A stretch of DNA of 64,000 nucleotides from UBA6263 sp049305865. Lineage in GTDB: Bacteria; Patescibacteriota; Gracilibacteria; Absconditabacterales; Absconditicoccaceae. Location: positions 22,603 through 86,602 of the forward strand of contig JBAQPP010000038.1 of assembly GCA_049305865.1 (NCBI GenBank). The letters are read 5' to 3'. The number at the start of each line of letters is the position of its first letter. The first letter of the stretch is position 1. A model generated the notes under the pieces. The model worked only from the letters and a program-made list of their open reading frames with translations. It had not been told where the DNA came from and did not search any database. Below are positions 46,752 to 58,344 of the stretch, in pieces. The translations under genes were made by a program, and so were the position numbers.

Positions 46752-47708
46752 ATGAATCAAATATATAATCTTATATCAGATTGAAATCTTAATGATGAGT
46801 TGGCATATTGTTTAAGAAATAGGAGCCTAGAACAAAAATTTTTATATATGAACAATTGAGCTAATCGCTATTATGATATAGTACAAACAGATAATGTATA
46901 TTATGGCTCATATACTTATAATTTTTTCATCGATTTTGGATTGAAGAATATCTTTTCTAAGAATAAAAACATAGCTATAATAAGCTTATGATGCTGAAAT
47001 TCTGACATAGAATCATTTATTTTTGAAAATTTATGAGATGATTTTAAGATAGCTTATTATTGAGTAGATTCATCCAAAAATATGTTAGAATTATCAATAA
47101 AAAGAATGGAAAAAATAAATAATATAGAAAAATATTTTATATGTGCAGATTTTTCTACAAACGAATTTAAAAGAGAACTTAGTCAATTAGCATCAAGTTC
47201 TGATTCAAAAATATTCACCTTTTTCAGCAATACATTTGGTAATATAAATCCAAATAATATTATAGATATACTATACAACTTATTAAAATCTGGAGAAAAA
47301 ATATGGTTAGATGTCCGCCTTAGAAGCGGCAAAAATACAAAGGATGATTTAAAAGACTTTGAAAAATATTATTGATATCTATCTAGTAAAGAGATGGTAA
47401 ATTTGTTTCTTAATCCGATAGAATGATTAAGTATACCACAAAATAATTGAACATTTTCACTAAAAACACAAAAAATTCAACATTTAGAAGCTATAAAATA
47501 TCAATACAACTTCATATTCAATAAAAAAACTGAAATAAGTATAAAAAATGAAACTACTACTATTTTACCATGAGAAGAATTGAAAATAGTTAACATATAT
47601 ACATATGATGTAGATTGATTAATTAGATTTTTTGAATGACATAATTTTAAATTAATAGAAAATCTAATACAAAATAATAGATGACAATTTTTATTTGAAA
47701 AAATTTAA
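46752..47708 (+). CDS. SAM-dependent methyltransferase, EgtD-like
   Basis: 318 residues. SAM motif I AIISLGCGNSDIESFIFENL and the acidic loop YYGVDSSKNMLELS are clear; CADFSTNEFKREL follows as motif III. The N-terminus (SLEQKFLYMNNGANRYYDIV) resembles the YD..GS start of histidine-specific methyltransferase (EgtD) family members, and the size is compatible. No ergothioneine pathway partner is seen in the window, so the substrate is unknown. Its stop (47706-47708) abuts the stop of the convergent pilin gene. Confidence 0.65.
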
Positions 47709-48413
47709 TTACTTTGAAAAGTTTGTAATTAATCAGCAAAGTTCAATCTCTCATCTTCATTGTCACATATAGGCAACTTTGGAACAAAAACGATATTCTT
47801 TAGCTTCGATTCATCAACAATCTAAATTAGGGAAGAAATTAGCATCCATTCAATCATTACAATCCAAATAATCTCAACCAGTTGTATTGGAATCCTTATA
47901 AAATAGTCATTCTCAATGTATCTGCCTAAAATAAGTTACTTGTCCATTATAGTCGGGACAAGATTCTCGCAAATTTCAAGACATACATAAAGCAAATTTA
48001 TTATCACTAGGTTGTATTCAATTAGATAAATCTAATTCATTCCAAGTTCATCATCAAGATAGAGAAAAAGATTGTTGATTACCAGAATATATTTTTTGTA
48101 AAATATAGTTACCACTTCACATCCAAGAGTCATCTGTACATCAATCAATAGGCTCGTCTACCAATGGGTTCATATCCAATCGACATACATCTTTCTTTGC
48201 AGGTCATATTAATCGATTTGTATCTCTTATTTGATATATTCATTCTAATCATTCTCTTGCAAGATTAATAGCTATTACTTTTTGTCTAACAGACTGTACG
48301 TTACGAAGAGCATAGTCCACAGAGGTTAAAACTGCCATCAGACCTATGGAAACAGCAATTACTACAAATAGTATTTCTAATAAAGTAAATGATCTGATTA
48401 ACTTTTTTCACAT
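47709..48413 (-). CDS. Type IV prepilin / minor pilin
   Basis: 234 residues with the prepilin leader MGKKLIRSFTLLEILFVVIA: a basic leader, the FTLLE motif with Glu5 and a hydrophobic helix. The residue before Phe1 is Ser, not Gly. The second codon Gly is TGA. After the helix comes an Arg-rich turn (VRQKVIAINLAREGLEG) typical of minor pilins and an external domain with several cysteines. The pilus motors and prepilin peptidase are not in this window. Convergent with the methyltransferase; the two stop codons touch. Confidence 0.82.
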
Positions 48414-48515
48414 TTTAAAATATAAAATTTAAAGGTAGTTGAAACTACAATCAAAATAATTATTAATTATATCTAAATAATAATAAGTCTTTTTCAATAG
48501 CTTTAAAAAATACAA

Positions 48516-49097
48516 ATGACACAAGACATCATAATCTACATTATAATAGTTATAATATGAGCATTGGCAATTTTGTCAGTAACGATATGATTAGAAAAGA
48601 TGATAAAGATAATTCTGTGAAATTATATATTATCTAGTATATGTCTAGCTGCTTCACAATCAATAAATTTACTTATAAATTATCTAAATAATAATTCATG
48701 ATTAATGTTTTTTGGCATAAAAAATGATGCATTGTCAAATTTTTTACTAAATTGACAGACAACTATAATAATGATAATATATGCTGGACTCCTTTGGGCA
48801 ATTTATAAAAAATCAAAAATATCAGTAAATATACCACAAGATGAAATATTAAAAAAATCTCTTTATATCTTTTTTGTTCCCCTAACAGTAATCAGTTTTA
48901 TACTTACAATACAGATAGCAATAACATGAATAAGTATTTTCAGCGTCAATAATTCAATAGAAATATGAAACATCATCATAGATAATATTTATATACAGAT
49001 GTTTATAAAAAATACCCCCCTATGGATATTATTACACTGAATAGCAACTATTTTAATAACATCTGAATTAAAAATAAAAATCAAAACAGATATTTAA
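48516..49097 (+). CDS. Polytopic membrane protein, unknown
   Basis: 193 residues with about four or five hydrophobic helices (IIIYIIIVIIGALAILSVTI, MIKIILWNYILSSICLAAS, TTIIMIIYAGLLWAIYK, FFVPLTVISFILTIQIAI, WILLHGIATILITSELKI). No family recognised. Located between a pilin gene and the two-helix protein at 49167, which suggests but does not prove a role in an envelope machine. Confidence 0.65.
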
Positions 49098-49098
49098 T

Positions 49099-49127
49099 TT
49101 GACAGATCGTATCTAAAAGAATATAAT
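49099..49127 (+). promoter_or_regulatory. Consensus sigma-70 promoter
   Basis: TTGACA (49099-49104), exact 17 bp spacer, TATAAT (49122-49127). This is the strongest-looking promoter in the window and drives the gene at 49167 with a leader of about 30 nt. Confidence 0.85.
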
Positions 49128-49166
49128 AATAATAGGCTTCAGCGCTTTTACGTTACAAATTTTATC

Positions 49167-49613
49167 ATGAAAGTTGTTTATCCTAAAAATATTAAAAAAT
49201 GACTTCTTAGTGGTATGTCCTTCCAAATATGACCACTAACTATTTCCGTAATACAATTATTTATATTGGCTATATGAGTTGCTATATCTTTAACTCTTTT
49301 TAATGCTGCTTCTAAATCATGATCAAAGGCTTTTGGAATAATTATAGCCTTGATTGTGCTAATAATATTTATAATTATAGCCTTCTTCAAGGTCTCCGAA
49401 TTGTGATTATTAGCATTTATAGCAAAATTACTAAGAAATAATATTTTTGATGCTACAAAAAAATATCAAAACGATTATCCTAGAAACGATAAAATAGAAA
49501 TAGAAATAAAAGAACTAAAAGAAGGAAAACAAACACAGAAAATAGACTATAAACTAGACAAAAATTTTGATAAGAAAAAGATAGAAGATATAGAAAAATC
49601 ATGACTAATTTAG
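49167..49613 (+). CDS. PrgI-like two-helix membrane protein (possible T4SS part)
   Basis: 148 residues: a short N-terminus with KNIKKGLLSGMSFQIGPLTI, helix 1 (VIQLFILAIGVAISLTLF), helix 2 (GIIIALIVLIIFIIIAFF), then a polar basic tail that ends in a coiled, charged segment. The two-helix layout with GLSG-type N-terminus resembles PrgI/VirB3-like proteins of minimised type IV secretion systems. It is remote from the 30-38 kb cluster and has a consensus promoter. Assignment is low confidence. Confidence 0.55.
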
Positions 49614-49617
49614 AAAT

Positions 49618-50013
49618 TTATTTCATAACTATTCTACCCTTACATTCTCAATCTTCTCATCAAAAATTTCAATAAAAAATAACCTCGATTTTACTAACAT
49701 TAAATCAATCTGGTAATCATAAATCCAGATTTTTTATTTTAGAAATATCAACATTTATAACCTTTCAAGAACTTTCACATACCAAATGTCAGTGTAAGTT
49801 ATCATCTTTCTTAAGATCATAAATAGCTTTTTCTGTTACTCAAGATATTTTTTCTAATACTCATTCATTCACAAGTTCTGACAAATTTCTATATACAGTA
49901 CCGACCCCCAAATATGGATAATATTTTTTCAATTTTCTTAAAATCTGATCTGCATTCTGTGGTCATTGCTTACACATTAGAACAATCTCATTTTTATAAC
50001 GATTTTTATTCAT
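49618..50013 (-). CDS. Fur-family metal-dependent regulator
   Basis: 131 residues. Winged-helix core ADQILRKLKKYYPYLGVGTV continues as YRNLSELVNEGVLEKIS, with the Fur hallmark GTVYRNL. The dimerisation half has HGHLVCESSGKVINVDI (metal-binding His, His and Cys) and a final ECKGR. The usual CxxC pairs are reduced to single cysteines, so the structural zinc site may be lost. Target genes are not identified. Overlaps nothing; convergent with the PrgI-like gene (4 bp apart). Confidence 0.88.
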
Positions 50014-50042
50014 CAAAAAATATATAGTTAAAATATATTATT

Positions 50043-50546
50043 TTATTTGAAAACTATATTTCCTTTTCATTCAAAATACTCAACGTCACTATCTTCTTCA
50101 ATATCACTATTATTTATTTCTTTTTTTTCACAATCTTTACAACGTCTTATTATAGGTTCCTGTAAGACAATGTCTTGAACTACCATATCTTCTATATTTA
50201 TATTTTCATCTTTATGATCTATAGGAAAAATCTCTTCAGTAGAATTATCATCATCTTTATAATGTTCAGGTAGAATAAATTTTGCATTGTAGGATTCTCA
50301 CACTACTTTTCTCTTATAACTCTTCTGACATACATCACAAATATCATCCAAAACACATTTTACATCAATAAGACTAACTAGTATTGAATTTTTATCCAAA
50401 GATTGTAATAATACACTTCAAGCTAGTCAATTTTCATCTAAATTTGGTAATTGATCAGTAAATTTCTTCTCAAAAAACATTTCATCTTTTTTTCACGGCT
50501 GATTAATCAAGTCAGCTATCTTAATTATAAATGATTGGTCTTTCAT
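50043..50546 (-). CDS. DUF177 (YceD-like) protein
   Basis: 167 residues. The middle has the CVLDDICDVCQKSYKRKVVG stretch and a beta pattern typical of DUF177, which in other bacteria supports 23S rRNA accumulation and is often next to rpmF. A second pair CKDC lies near the C-terminus. The C-terminus is acidic (EEINNSDIEEDSDVEYFEG). rpmF is not adjacent here. Divergent to tilS. Confidence 0.7.
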
Positions 50547-50617
50547 CTAATAAGAGTTTATTTTAAAATATAAAACATTAAAATATTATTGGTTTTAAAG
50601 ATATTTGCAAATTATAA

Positions 50618-51913
50618 ATGACAAAAAACCCCATCAAAAACATTTTCGAAACAAATTCTATTAACTTGGACTTCAAAAGCAAGAATACAATATTTACAAA
50701 TCTCAAAAAATATATAAAACATGATTCTAAATTACTTATTGCTGTATCTTGATGATCAGATAGTATTTTTCTATCGTTTTTATTAAAAATATTCTTTTTA
50801 AAAAACAATTTAGACACAAATAATCTATATTTCATACATTTAAATCACAAAACAAGAAGCAACAATACTAAAGACGAAAAATTTGTAAAAGATTTTTTCA
50901 AATGAACAAATTTAATAATAAATACAAGAAAAAACAAACAAACAAATACTGAAAATAATTTAAGAAATCGAAGATATCAACAGATAAAGAAAGTAGCAAT
51001 AAAATATAATATAAATTTTATTTTGTTTTGACATAATCTTACGGATCGCATAGAATCATCATTTATGAACATGTTACGTTGATGTGGTATACAATGATTC
51101 CAAAGTATGAAAATATTACAATCACATCATCTACTAGATAATCAAGTACTTAGGCCTCTAATAGATCTTACAAAAAATGAAATAACAGCAATATGTAATA
51201 AAAACAAAATACCATACATAAATGATGAAACAAACAATGATACAAAAACAAGTTTAAGGAATCTCATCAGGATTAAATTGTTACCACAAATATTTAAATT
51301 ATCCAATAAAAAAGATTTATTAACAAATTCTTTTATTCAAAGTTTTAAAAATATTTACAGCCAATTAGATGAAAAAGAAAACGATGATGTAATATTAAAA
51401 GATATTACAAAATCTCCTTATCGAAATTGTAGGTTTTGATATCAATTAGATATATTCAAAACAATAATAACACAAGAACAACTAATAACTATAATAAAAA
51501 AATTAAAAATATATAAAAACATTAGTAGTAGTTTCATCAATGAATTACACCATTTTATTGTAAACAAAGATAATCGATTCAAATATTTTAATCAAACTTA
51601 TTTTCGAGTTTCACACGGTAAAATATATATTATTTGAGCACCTCAAAATTTTTGGACAAAAACTATTGATAAAAAAGTTTCTATAAATACTATATGAAAT
51701 ATATCTTTGGGCAAAATAAATATACCCATAGAAAACGAAAAAATGATATGATCTATACTTAGATTTCCATTGCCATGAGATAATTTTAAAAACAAAACAT
51801 GGAACCAATATTGCATCAATCAAAAAATTCCTATATTTTGGAGAAATTTTATACCTCTTATAGAAAAGAACTGAAAAATAATCCATAACTTCAAAGACAT
51901 TTATATCCCATAA
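50618..51913 (+). CDS. tilS: TilS, tRNA(Ile)-lysidine synthase
   Basis: 431 residues. ATP pyrophosphatase motif LLIAVSGGSDSIFLSFLLK (both Gly are UGA), HLNHKTR with the following Ser/Asn region, LFGHNLTDRIESSFMNMLRG and VLRPLIDLTKNEI are the family blocks. TilS converts C34 of the AUA-reading tRNA-Ile to lysidine. The C-terminal domain is divergent and very Lys/Asn/Ile-rich but ends with the usual GKIIHNFKDI box. Only glycine codons are affected by the recoding. Confidence 0.92.
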
Positions 51914-51917
51914 AAAA

Positions 51918-52424
51918 ATGACTTGAGACCAAATATCACAAACAATGTACCAATTATTAATAGATAAAATATGAAATATAACATGATTGAATATTTATTG
52001 ATCAGCGATATTTTTATTTATAGTAGCTGTATATGTAGTATTAATAATATTATTATGATCTATCTATAACTTAATTAAAAAACATTATAAAAATAATGAG
52101 CAGCAATTTTTTCTGGAATGCGATCAGATAATAGCTAAATTTGCACAAGAACAATATATTGTTAAATATCCGGAAAATATCAATATTTATTTAATGAAAT
52201 GAGTTTTTCAATCTGACACAAAAAATTATTTTCTAGAAAAAAATACTTTTGAAAATACAGTAAAAGAAATAGAAAGTAAAATTTGAAAAAAAATAATAGA
52301 ACAATCCCAACGAACCAATTTCTACAAATATTATAACAAAACCAAAATATCAAAAATAATTTCAAAAATAATTTGATTGATACTGACTATCATCACGTTA
52401 TGAATATATAAACTTTTCATATAA
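51918..52424 (+). CDS. Two-helix membrane protein, unknown
   Basis: 168 residues. One strongly hydrophobic helix (SAIFLFIVAVYVVLIILLGSI) near the N-terminus and a second at the C-terminus (IIGLILTIITLGIYKLFI) flank a charged, possibly cytoplasmic segment with LEKNTFENTVKEIESKIGKK. Starts 4 bp after tilS. Function unknown; the gene is not recognisable in the standard code. Confidence 0.6.
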
Positions 52425-52458
52425 AAAAATATATATTCACAGATTTAAAGCACAAAAA

Positions 52459-52680
52459 TTATAAATTGATTTTTCTCTTTTTTATAATTCTATTTTCATA
52501 TTTATCCAATAATATAGAAACTTGGTTGGGAACCAATATATTTTGGTTTTTTCATTGAGATAAAATAGTATCTTTAAGCTCTCATCACTTTAGAGCTCCT
52601 TTTATGGGATAATCTATAGTTTTTTGAATATTTAATTTCTTCTCATTTTCTATTTTTTGAAGATTAGTTTGGTCTACCAT
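52459..52680 (-). CDS. Small hypothetical protein
   Basis: 73 residues, basic and charged: N-terminus MVDQTNLQKIENEKKLNIQK, the middle PIKGALKGGELKDTILSQ, and a Lys-rich C-terminus RIIKKRKINL. No signal or membrane helix. Convergent with the preceding two-helix gene. It is short and has no known motif, so it is less secure than its neighbours; three in-frame UGA glycines argue for real coding in this genome. Confidence 0.45.
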
Positions 52681-53068
52681 ATTTTATAATTATAAACTAA
52701 AGTCATTTATATTTAGTATCTTCTACTTTTTTAATATTCAATTTCAACCTATCTGCCAATTTATACGATAAATTAAAACATACAAATATTAATATATCTA
52801 AATAATATTTAGCATAAGTAAATATCCTAAAATATCCGTGAAATTTTGTCAAATCTTTTTTATACCTTAAGCATCATCACTTTGATATCAAATTAATTAG
52901 TATTATAATTAATAATATATACAAAGACGATACGAAAATTTAAATTTTTATGAAAATTTTCAAACGTCAAAGTTACACCGATGATTTTAGGCATTTAAAG
53001 TTCAAACAAAGTATAGAAGTTTAAAATTTTTAAAGCGATTCGGTATATTTTAAAAACTATAACATAAT
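52681..53068. other. Intergenic region, no gene seen
   Basis: 388 bp, extremely AT-rich, without an open frame of useful length on either strand even with UGA as Gly. It holds A/T-rich inverted segments such as GAAAATTTAAATTTTTATGAAAATTTTC near 52936-52963. It presumably contains the promoter of the gene at 53069, but I cannot pick boxes with confidence. Confidence 0.5.
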
Positions 53069-54274
53069 ATGAAAACAATCAAAAATTTATTAAAAACAAT
53101 TCTGATTTTAGGATTTACAATTGGCTTTCCAACATATGCTGCTAATATTTATATAAATTCTACATATCCAGAAGCTAGGTTTACTCCTTCTGATAAACTA
53201 CACGCATGATGCGATCATATTGCAAATGTAGTAGTTGAATCCAAATGAGAAGATATAAGCACAATCAATTTGGTTCTTAAATATGACACAAAAAAAATAA
53301 AAATAATAAGAATCGTACCAGTAGATCAATCAAACACAACAAACTACAGTATAGAATATGGTAAAATATTATTCAATAAAATAAATAATGAAGATTTTAA
53401 AGACACAAAAACTGCCCTATTCAATTTATATTACAAAAGTGATGAAAATATAACGGAAAATAAATTTGAATTTACTGACTGATCATATCTAACAACAAAA
53501 TACTGAAGAGTAATATCTCTAAATAAATCATTTGTTATTCCATTCGCAAAAGCTCCGGAATGTCAACCAGACGTTGTCCCTCCGATAATAGATATGATTA
53601 AACCACTAAATAAAACAAACTGAATAACACTAGACTCTAGTTTTATATTTGAGATCAAAGACGATTGAAAATGAATAGACAAGAAAAGTCTAAAATTAAA
53701 TATAAACAAACAAGAGTATTTATACGACGATAATGAACTTTTTTGGAGTTGAGATCAGATTATTGTATATCCCCGCACACGATTACCAGTAAATAAAGTT
53801 ATCCCTATTTCAATATCTATATCTGACAAACAAAAATACTGATGAGCAAATACACATGATGAACAATTTGAAGTAAAAACAGCTACTTGATTGATTTTAG
53901 AAAATTATCTTGATCCGTTTAAATTTAGAGAACTCTCTAAATGATATGAAAATTTTCGTTGAACACAAAAAGAATGTGCCTTGATATGAAACATATATCT
54001 ACAAGAAGATTGATTATACCAAAAATCATGAAAATCAATCCTAAAAAAACTCTGATGTGCTATACCAGCACAACTACAGGATATTAACGAAGAAGAGACT
54101 ATATATACTCCAACAATACAAGAAAAGGTCGAAAAAAAAAGCTATATATCAGTTTTTGCCGTTATATGACGGACTTTATTTGTGATAACATTTATACTCA
54201 AACTCCATTATCGACATTCATTTACAAAACATAAAAAAATAGTCGAACAATTTAAAAAACTGAGTTTGGACTAG
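53069..54274 (+). CDS. Cohesin-like and Ig-like surface protein
   Basis: 401 residues with a signal peptide (KNLLKTILILGFTIGFPTYA). Residues about 40-130 (DKLHAGCDHIANVVVESKGE, ISTINLVLKYDTKKIKIIRI) have the cohesin-type pattern of a gap-free beta sandwich with YDxxK; the second domain (PPIIDMIKPLNKTNGITLDS, FIFEIKDDGKGIDKKSL) looks Ig-like. A C-terminal membrane helix (SYISVFAVIGRTLFVITFIL) precedes a basic tail. A cohesin-like domain could bind a dockerin such as the one in the gene at 5097, but this is only a hypothesis. Its stop overlaps the convergent stop of the prenyl synthase gene. Confidence 0.6.
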
Positions 54275-55314
54275 ACAGATAAATTTCAGATTTTTTTAAT
54301 TAATATTTCAAAAGCCAATTTAGAAGTATCGTCTTCAAAAGATATTTTATCAAGAATATGTTGAGCTTGCTCAGCATATTTTTTTATAAGAGATTTTACA
54401 AAATCGATAGCTCCGTTATCATCAAACATTTTTTGAAGCTCTTTAATCTGAATATCTGTTAACGTTTGTCCTAATGATTTTTTAAGCAATTCTTTATCTT
54501 CTTCAGATCAATTTTTAAATACATAATTTGTAAAATAAGTCTGTTGTCATTCCTGTATATCAGAAAAAGGACGTTTATCTATTTCAGTTCAAAGTATATC
54601 CTTGAGATCATCTCTAACTTGAAATGCCATACCAATACAATCTCACAATTCTTTTACTAAACTCAATACATTTTCTTTTGCCCCAGTTAAAACTGCTCAC
54701 GTCAACATAGGTCTTGTAAAAGTGTAAGAAGCCGTTTTATATTGATTTTTTTTATCTATCAATTTTTCATCTGCTTGTTCTCAAACCATCATATGTACAT
54801 CTATCATTTGACCAAGTATTACTTCTTCTACCATATGATGGACATTTTGTCTTGCAGCATAAAGCAATTCTTCATCAAAATCATGGTTTTTATATCGTAA
54901 CTCATACACCCATGACAACAACAAATCTCCTATCAACAAAGCTTGTGATCGAGCAATATGCATATTTTTTTCTCACAAAATTTTATGAGTATAGTAATGC
55001 ATAGTGGCAACGTTATGTCTTTTATCAGCTTTATCTATTATATCGTCATGTATTAGTGCCATACTATGGAGCAATTCAAAAATGATACCAAAACGCATTA
55101 TTGCATCTTCATTTTTTCATCCCAATCATTTATATGTTAGATACAAAACATAAGGTCTTATCCTCTTTCATCAGGAAAACATAAAAACTTGTATATAATC
55201 GATTATTTTATTTAATTTATCATGATCTAATAATTTCTTACAGTCAGATATTTTTTGTTGAACATAATCATTTAGTAATCAGTCAAAAGTCACTTTAAAA
55301 TCAACTAAATCCAT
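54271..55314 (-). CDS. Polyprenyl (farnesyl/geranylgeranyl) diphosphate synthase
   Basis: 347 residues. The trans-prenyltransferase hallmarks are FSGGKRIRPYVLYLTYKG, LLHSMALIHDDIID (first DDxxD), YKTASYTFTRPML and GMAFQVRDDLKDIL (second Asp motif). The product chain length is not predictable by eye. It supplies isoprenoid carriers for peptidoglycan or quinones. The apparent end at 54286 in the standard code is a UGA Gly; the true stop TAG is at 54271-54273 and shares three bases with the convergent gene's TAG. Confidence 0.93.
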
Positions 55315-55486
55315 TTTACAAAAAAGGGAAATAAAAGTGGCCAGAGTCTATCTATTTTATTTTTGTTTTCAATGAATAAGAAATCTTGTCAAATATATTT
55401 TTGACAGATACTATTGCAAAGCTCACAAAAAAGATTATACAACAAAAATAATCGAATATTACATATTTAGTATATTAGATAAGATA

Positions 55487-57037
55487 ATGATCCAGAAGAT
55501 TAAAACATTTACAACTTTATGATTACAATGATTTGAAATTACAGTAGAAGCAGATTCCAATAGGTCACTACCTGGTATAGAAATTATATGATTACCAGAT
55601 GCAGCCATCAAAGAATCCAAAGAAAGAATCAGAGCAACGTTTCGTAGTATAAATTTAGATTTACCCAAAAGAAAAATTATATTAAATCTATCTCCTAGTG
55701 ATACAAAAAAAATATGAACAAGTTTTGATCTTCCAATGGCTATAGCTATATTGCTCTTAATTTATGATGGCAAAGTTTACAATCATGAAATTATAAACGA
55801 TTCTCTTTTTTTTTGAGAATTATGACTTGATGGATGAGTCAAAAGGGTAAATTGACTTTTGCCATCAGTTATATCAGGGATTAAAAAATGATATCGTCAA
55901 TTTTTCATACCACAAGATAATATCTACGAATTAGAATATATACCAAATATAACAATATATCCCATAAAAAACTTCCAAGAAATATTGGAATTTTTTATTA
56001 ATTGAAAAGATATAAACAAGATTAATAGCCCACAAAATATAGAAAATCTTTATTCATGAAATAATAATTTTGACGTCGATTTTGAACATATAAAATGACA
56101 AATATTTGCCAAAAGAGCTCTTGCAATAGCGGCAGCATGACTACATAATCTGATTATGATATGAGCACCATGATCTGGTAAAACAATGTTATCCAAAGCG
56201 TTACAAAGTATACTACCCCCATTATGATTTGAAGAAATACTTGAAGTAAGTCAGATTTATTCTGTAGTAGGAAAATTAAACAAAGATTCTCCACTTATAA
56301 TACAAAGACCATTTAGACAAGTACATCATACCGCATCCAAAATATCTATAATATGATGATGATCCAATCTAACTCCATGAGAAGTAAGCCTTGCACATAA
56401 ATGAGTATTATTTTTTGATGAACTTACAGAATTTCCTAGGGAAGTACTAGAAGTATTACGTCAACCCATAGAAGATAAAACAATAAACATTTCTAGAGTA
56501 GCTGGTACCATACAATATCCAGCAAATTTTATGTTTGTTGGATCTATGAATCCATGTAAATGCGGTTACTACAAAGATCCAGAAAAAGCCTGTATATGCA
56601 ATATAAATGATATAAAAAAATATCAGAGCAAGATATCATGACCATTACTTGATAGGATAGATATGATAATGGAAATTCCACGCGAAAATATAGAAAAAAT
56701 ATTAGATAAAATATCATCTGAAAGTTCACAAAGTATCAAAGAGAAAGTAATACAAGCACGACAGATACAACAAAGAAGATTTGAAAAAACTTGAATTTAT
56801 ACCAATTCTCAAATGTCTGCAAAACACATAGAAGATTTTATACATCTTGATAGTTGATCAAAAGATTTTCTTTCACAAGCAGCTAATAAATTGACACTAT
56901 CACCTAGAATTGTTCATAGGATGATCAAACTTGGAAGAACAATTGCAGATATGCAATGAGATGGAACACTTACAATTCAACATTTAGCAGAAGCTATGCA
57001 ATATAGGTCCAAAACAATGTTTATACAGCAAGAATAA
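55487..57037 (+). CDS. comM: ComM/YifB AAA+ Mg-chelatase-like ATPase
   Basis: 516 residues. N-terminal LonC-like region (PGIEIIGLPDAAIKESKERI), AAA+ Walker A MIGAPGSGKTMLSKA, Walker B GVLFFDELTEF, sensor region FMFVGSMNPCKCGYY with the CxC motif, SGPLLDRIDMIMEI, and the C-terminal QARQIQQRRF and LSPRIVHRMIKLGRTIADM helices. ComM is a helicase for integration of DNA in natural transformation. CGA at the conserved Arg of QARQ shows that CGA still means Arg here. Follows a 170-bp gap from the prenyl synthase gene. Confidence 0.93.
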
Positions 57038-57359
57038 AAAAGATTCCCAGATAAAAAATCCAATAATATGTATAATCAGTTTTTAAACCCTGTGTCACGG
57101 CCTTGATGTATGGGTATGGATCATAATTTCGAAGCTCAGAATATTTGGATTTAAATCCAAATATTGTTTCACAACTTTATTTATTTTATTATTTTTTATA
57201 TTTAATAACCATTAATTATATATTTTATATGATTTGTAAATACGCTTTTTTATTAAAATCATTAAAGCAAAGCGTCTTGTCATAAAACAGATAAAAAACT
57301 TGAAAAAATCAGATTTTAGTTTAATATTTACTTATATTTACATATTGATGTATTTTACA
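57038..57359. other. Intergenic region with a 26-bp perfect palindrome
   Basis: 322 bp without a coding frame. AATATTTGGATTTAAATCCAAATATT (57140-57165) is a perfect 26-bp palindrome, likely an operator or terminator. A less AT-rich patch at about 57090-57125 (CCTGTGTCACGGCCTTG...TGGGT, flanking ACCC/GGGT) may form a structured RNA. Neither element was identified. Confidence 0.45.
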
Positions 57360-58295
57360 ATGAAAAAAACCCACCTAATAATTTGATTATTTACTACTCT
57401 ACTATTTTTATGATTAGTAAAATGAGCTTCTAGTGGACTCATAGATTTTATAAATAATTTGTGAGAAAATATAGAATTTGGTTATATAACAGATACTGTA
57501 GATGTATCAGCCATAACCACAGAAAAAGTCACTTTCCAATCTCCATTTATATTAGATTGATCTTGAAACAAGATAACAAAATACAGGATTATGTATAGTC
57601 CCAAATCATTAGATGAAATGGAAGCAGATACAAACTTATTATCTCAAAGTATGGAAAAACAATTTAATATAACAGATACTTCAGGTTCCACATTTACAAT
57701 GGACTTGATTGTTCCAGGGGATCAACTTTCTTGAGATAAGATATATTATGCATTAGTTATTCCAGAAGCCAATAATTGAATATTTTGAGAATTATCCAAC
57801 GAAATGTGTTTCAAATTAAGCACAAGAATACACTGAGAATGAAATGATTGTATAAATTGAAATTGAACCACACCAGAAAACGATCACAATGCAGGATGAG
57901 CAGATATGTCATTAGCAAATATTTCTTTTACAAGAAACTGAAATACAATCACACTTAGATGGATATCTATAGAATGAAGCGATGAAGTAGAAATATTTTT
58001 ACGAGATCGAGACAAAGAAGAATATAAAAAGTTATGAACAGCAAATATAAATGATGAAGAATATACATTCACAACAAATGAGAACTGAGAACACAGAGTA
58101 AAATTCATACCAGATAACGGTTGAAGAGAACATATTTATACATTCCAAGTAACATGAATATCTTGATGATCTACTCCCGATGAACCATGAATACCAAAAG
58201 TTCCAAAAGTATGACCCACAGAAAATATCATAGCAATAATTGGTTTTACGTTAGCTATATACTTTATATATAGAAGATCTAGAAGACATAGCTAG
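57360..58295 (+). CDS. Surface protein with FN3-like domain and C-terminal sorting-like tail
   Basis: 311 residues. N-terminal signal helix (MKKTHLIIGLFTTLLFLGLV), two beta-sandwich-like regions (VDVSAITTEKVTFQSPFILD and SLANISFTRNGNTITLRWIS, the second FN3-like) and a C-terminus PKVPKVGPTENIIAIIGFTL, then AIYFIYRRSRRHS: a Pro-containing motif, a hydrophobic helix and an Arg-rich end, the tripartite layout of sorted surface proteins. No LPXTG and no sortase in the window. Likely anchored at the cell surface. Confidence 0.65.
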
Positions 58296-58344
58296 TAAAC
58301 TTATAATATTGACTACAACTATTTACATATTTCACTAAAAAAGA

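Noticed and set aside
55487..57037. CGA as tryptophan, as I recall being proposed for some Absconditabacteria
   Set aside because: CGA encodes the conserved Arg of the ComM QARQ helix. One site is not proof for the genome, but there is no support for a change here.
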